Positions 34,462-34,838 of a stretch of DNA of 34,838 nt are shown here, piece after piece; position 1 is the stretch's first letter; each line of letters begins with the position of its first letter. Source of the stretch: Anaerolineales bacterium (GTDB lineage: Bacteria; Chloroflexota; Anaerolineae; Anaerolineales; Villigracilaceae). The position numbers and the translations under genes were made by a program. The DNA lies in the NCBI GenBank assembly GCA_016927315.1, contig JAFGMV010000119.1, forward strand, positions 1-34,838. The letters are read 5' to 3'. A model generated the notes under the pieces. That model ran no database searches. It worked only from the letters and a program-made list of their open reading frames with translations, and had not been told where the DNA came from.

Positions 34462-34551
34462 TCAGATCAGATCGCTGCCTTTCTGTCTCTTGGCTCTCAA
34501 GTATAGTCCGCGCTGGAGTTCTCGTGAATTATCTTGTGGTGTTGTTGGCAT
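34462..34551 (-). pseudogene. N-terminal remnant of the intron-encoded reverse transcriptase
   Basis: The frame from ATG at 34551 to TGA at 34462 encodes 29 residues including TTPQDNSRELQRGLYLRAKR, the typical beginning of group II intron RT/maturases (family members begin with a similar ..RELQRKLYxxAK.. sequence). The RT, maturase and endonuclease domains are all missing, so no functional protein can be made. Confidence 0.7.
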
Positions 34552-34838
34552 TGCGGCATGCACCCTCACTTACTTCCTCGCTGAACCTGGTTGAAGTAGA
34601 GACCTTTCCCTCCAAGTGAGGTTTGTTGTATCACTCATCATCAGTACTATGATCTCTTCCGACTTCTCATCCGGCGTACCTTAGGATTTCACCTTGCGGC
34701 TTATACCTGCGGTTACGGAGGCTCTGTGCCAACGACCAGATGAGACCTCTCCTGTTCCATCGTCTGCTTTCACAACATCCCATACTCCCTACACCGGAGA
34801 GTTCTTCGCGGTTGCTTTACAGGTTCTTCACCGCTTCT

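Larger units (their letters stand above)
34304..34838 (-). mobile_element. Group II intron, 3' part, with deleted reverse-transcriptase ORF (continues past the window)
   Basis: Read on the minus strand, the sequence contains elements typical of ORF-bearing bacterial group II introns: a stretch resembling domain I-III including GGTCGTTGGCACAGAGCC, the ORF start with RELQRGLYLRAKR, a GGACAATGGATGTC-type sequence just before domain V, domain V itself (34364-34396) and a domain VI-like hairpin ending at about 34304 in CCCTACC. The RT coding body of about 1.2 kb that should separate the ORF start from domain V is gone. The 5' end is outside the window. The 3' boundary is estimated and could differ by a few bases. 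Confidence 0.75.

Overview
The window looks like chromosomal DNA of a heterotrophic bacterium, most likely of the phylum Chloroflexota (class Anaerolineae or a close relative). This rests on gene content, not on a marker gene: a DUF3090/SCO1664-type pair (otherwise mainly actinobacterial), an acyl-CoA mutase large subunit without its own B12 domain, an AIM24-family protein, a divergent class A PBP-like protein, an HtrA lipoprotein, a CASTOR/POLLUX-type channel and a bacterial eRF1-like (baeRF) protein. No rRNA, tRNA, CRISPR array or prophage was seen.

Layout. 1-747 has no convincing gene. 748-3622 holds a membrane-anchored alpha/beta hydrolase (+) converging on an acyl-CoA mutase large subunit (-). 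3821-14570 is a long plus-strand run with several stop/start overlaps: DUF3090 protein, SCO1664-type kinase-fold protein, homoserine dehydrogenase, DinB/ClbS-like protein, thiolase, FolK, a truncated membrane protein, AIM24 protein, FolP, a TPR/zinc-ribbon protein and a class A PBP-like protein whose catalytic motifs are nearly all altered. 14571-15602 is non-coding or decayed. 15603-16879 (-) is a LOG-family protein overlapping a CPBP protease. 17027-21163 (+) carries DnaJ, an HtrA lipoprotein, a baeRF protein and an SRPBCC protein. 21206-22592 (-) has a broken sulfite-oxidase-like gene and an intact UPF0173 metallo-beta-lactamase-fold hydrolase. 22813-28092 (+) has the channel, a small lipoprotein, an ECF sigma/anti-sigma pair and a polytopic membrane protein. 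28259-34071 (-) has an SDR, a DUF4386-like membrane protein, a VOC protein, an HD-GYP remnant, a membrane protein, a flavodoxin, a zinc-independent MDR oxidoreductase and a 5'-truncated UbiA prenyltransferase. 34304-34838 (-) is the 3' part of a group II intron that has lost nearly all of its reverse-transcriptase ORF.

Themes. The left half contains housekeeping metabolism (homoserine, folate, acyl-CoA) in tight, translationally coupled clusters. The right half is accessory in character and shows repeated gene decay (sulfite oxidase, HD-GYP, MDR tail, UbiA, intron RT). The most unusual intact item is the apparently inactive bifunctional PBP encoded in a coupled folP - zinc-ribbon - PBP chain. 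The second is the acyl-CoA mutase, whose specificity residues match isobutyryl-CoA mutase rather than methylmalonyl-CoA mutase. All calls come from reading the sequence without database searches.
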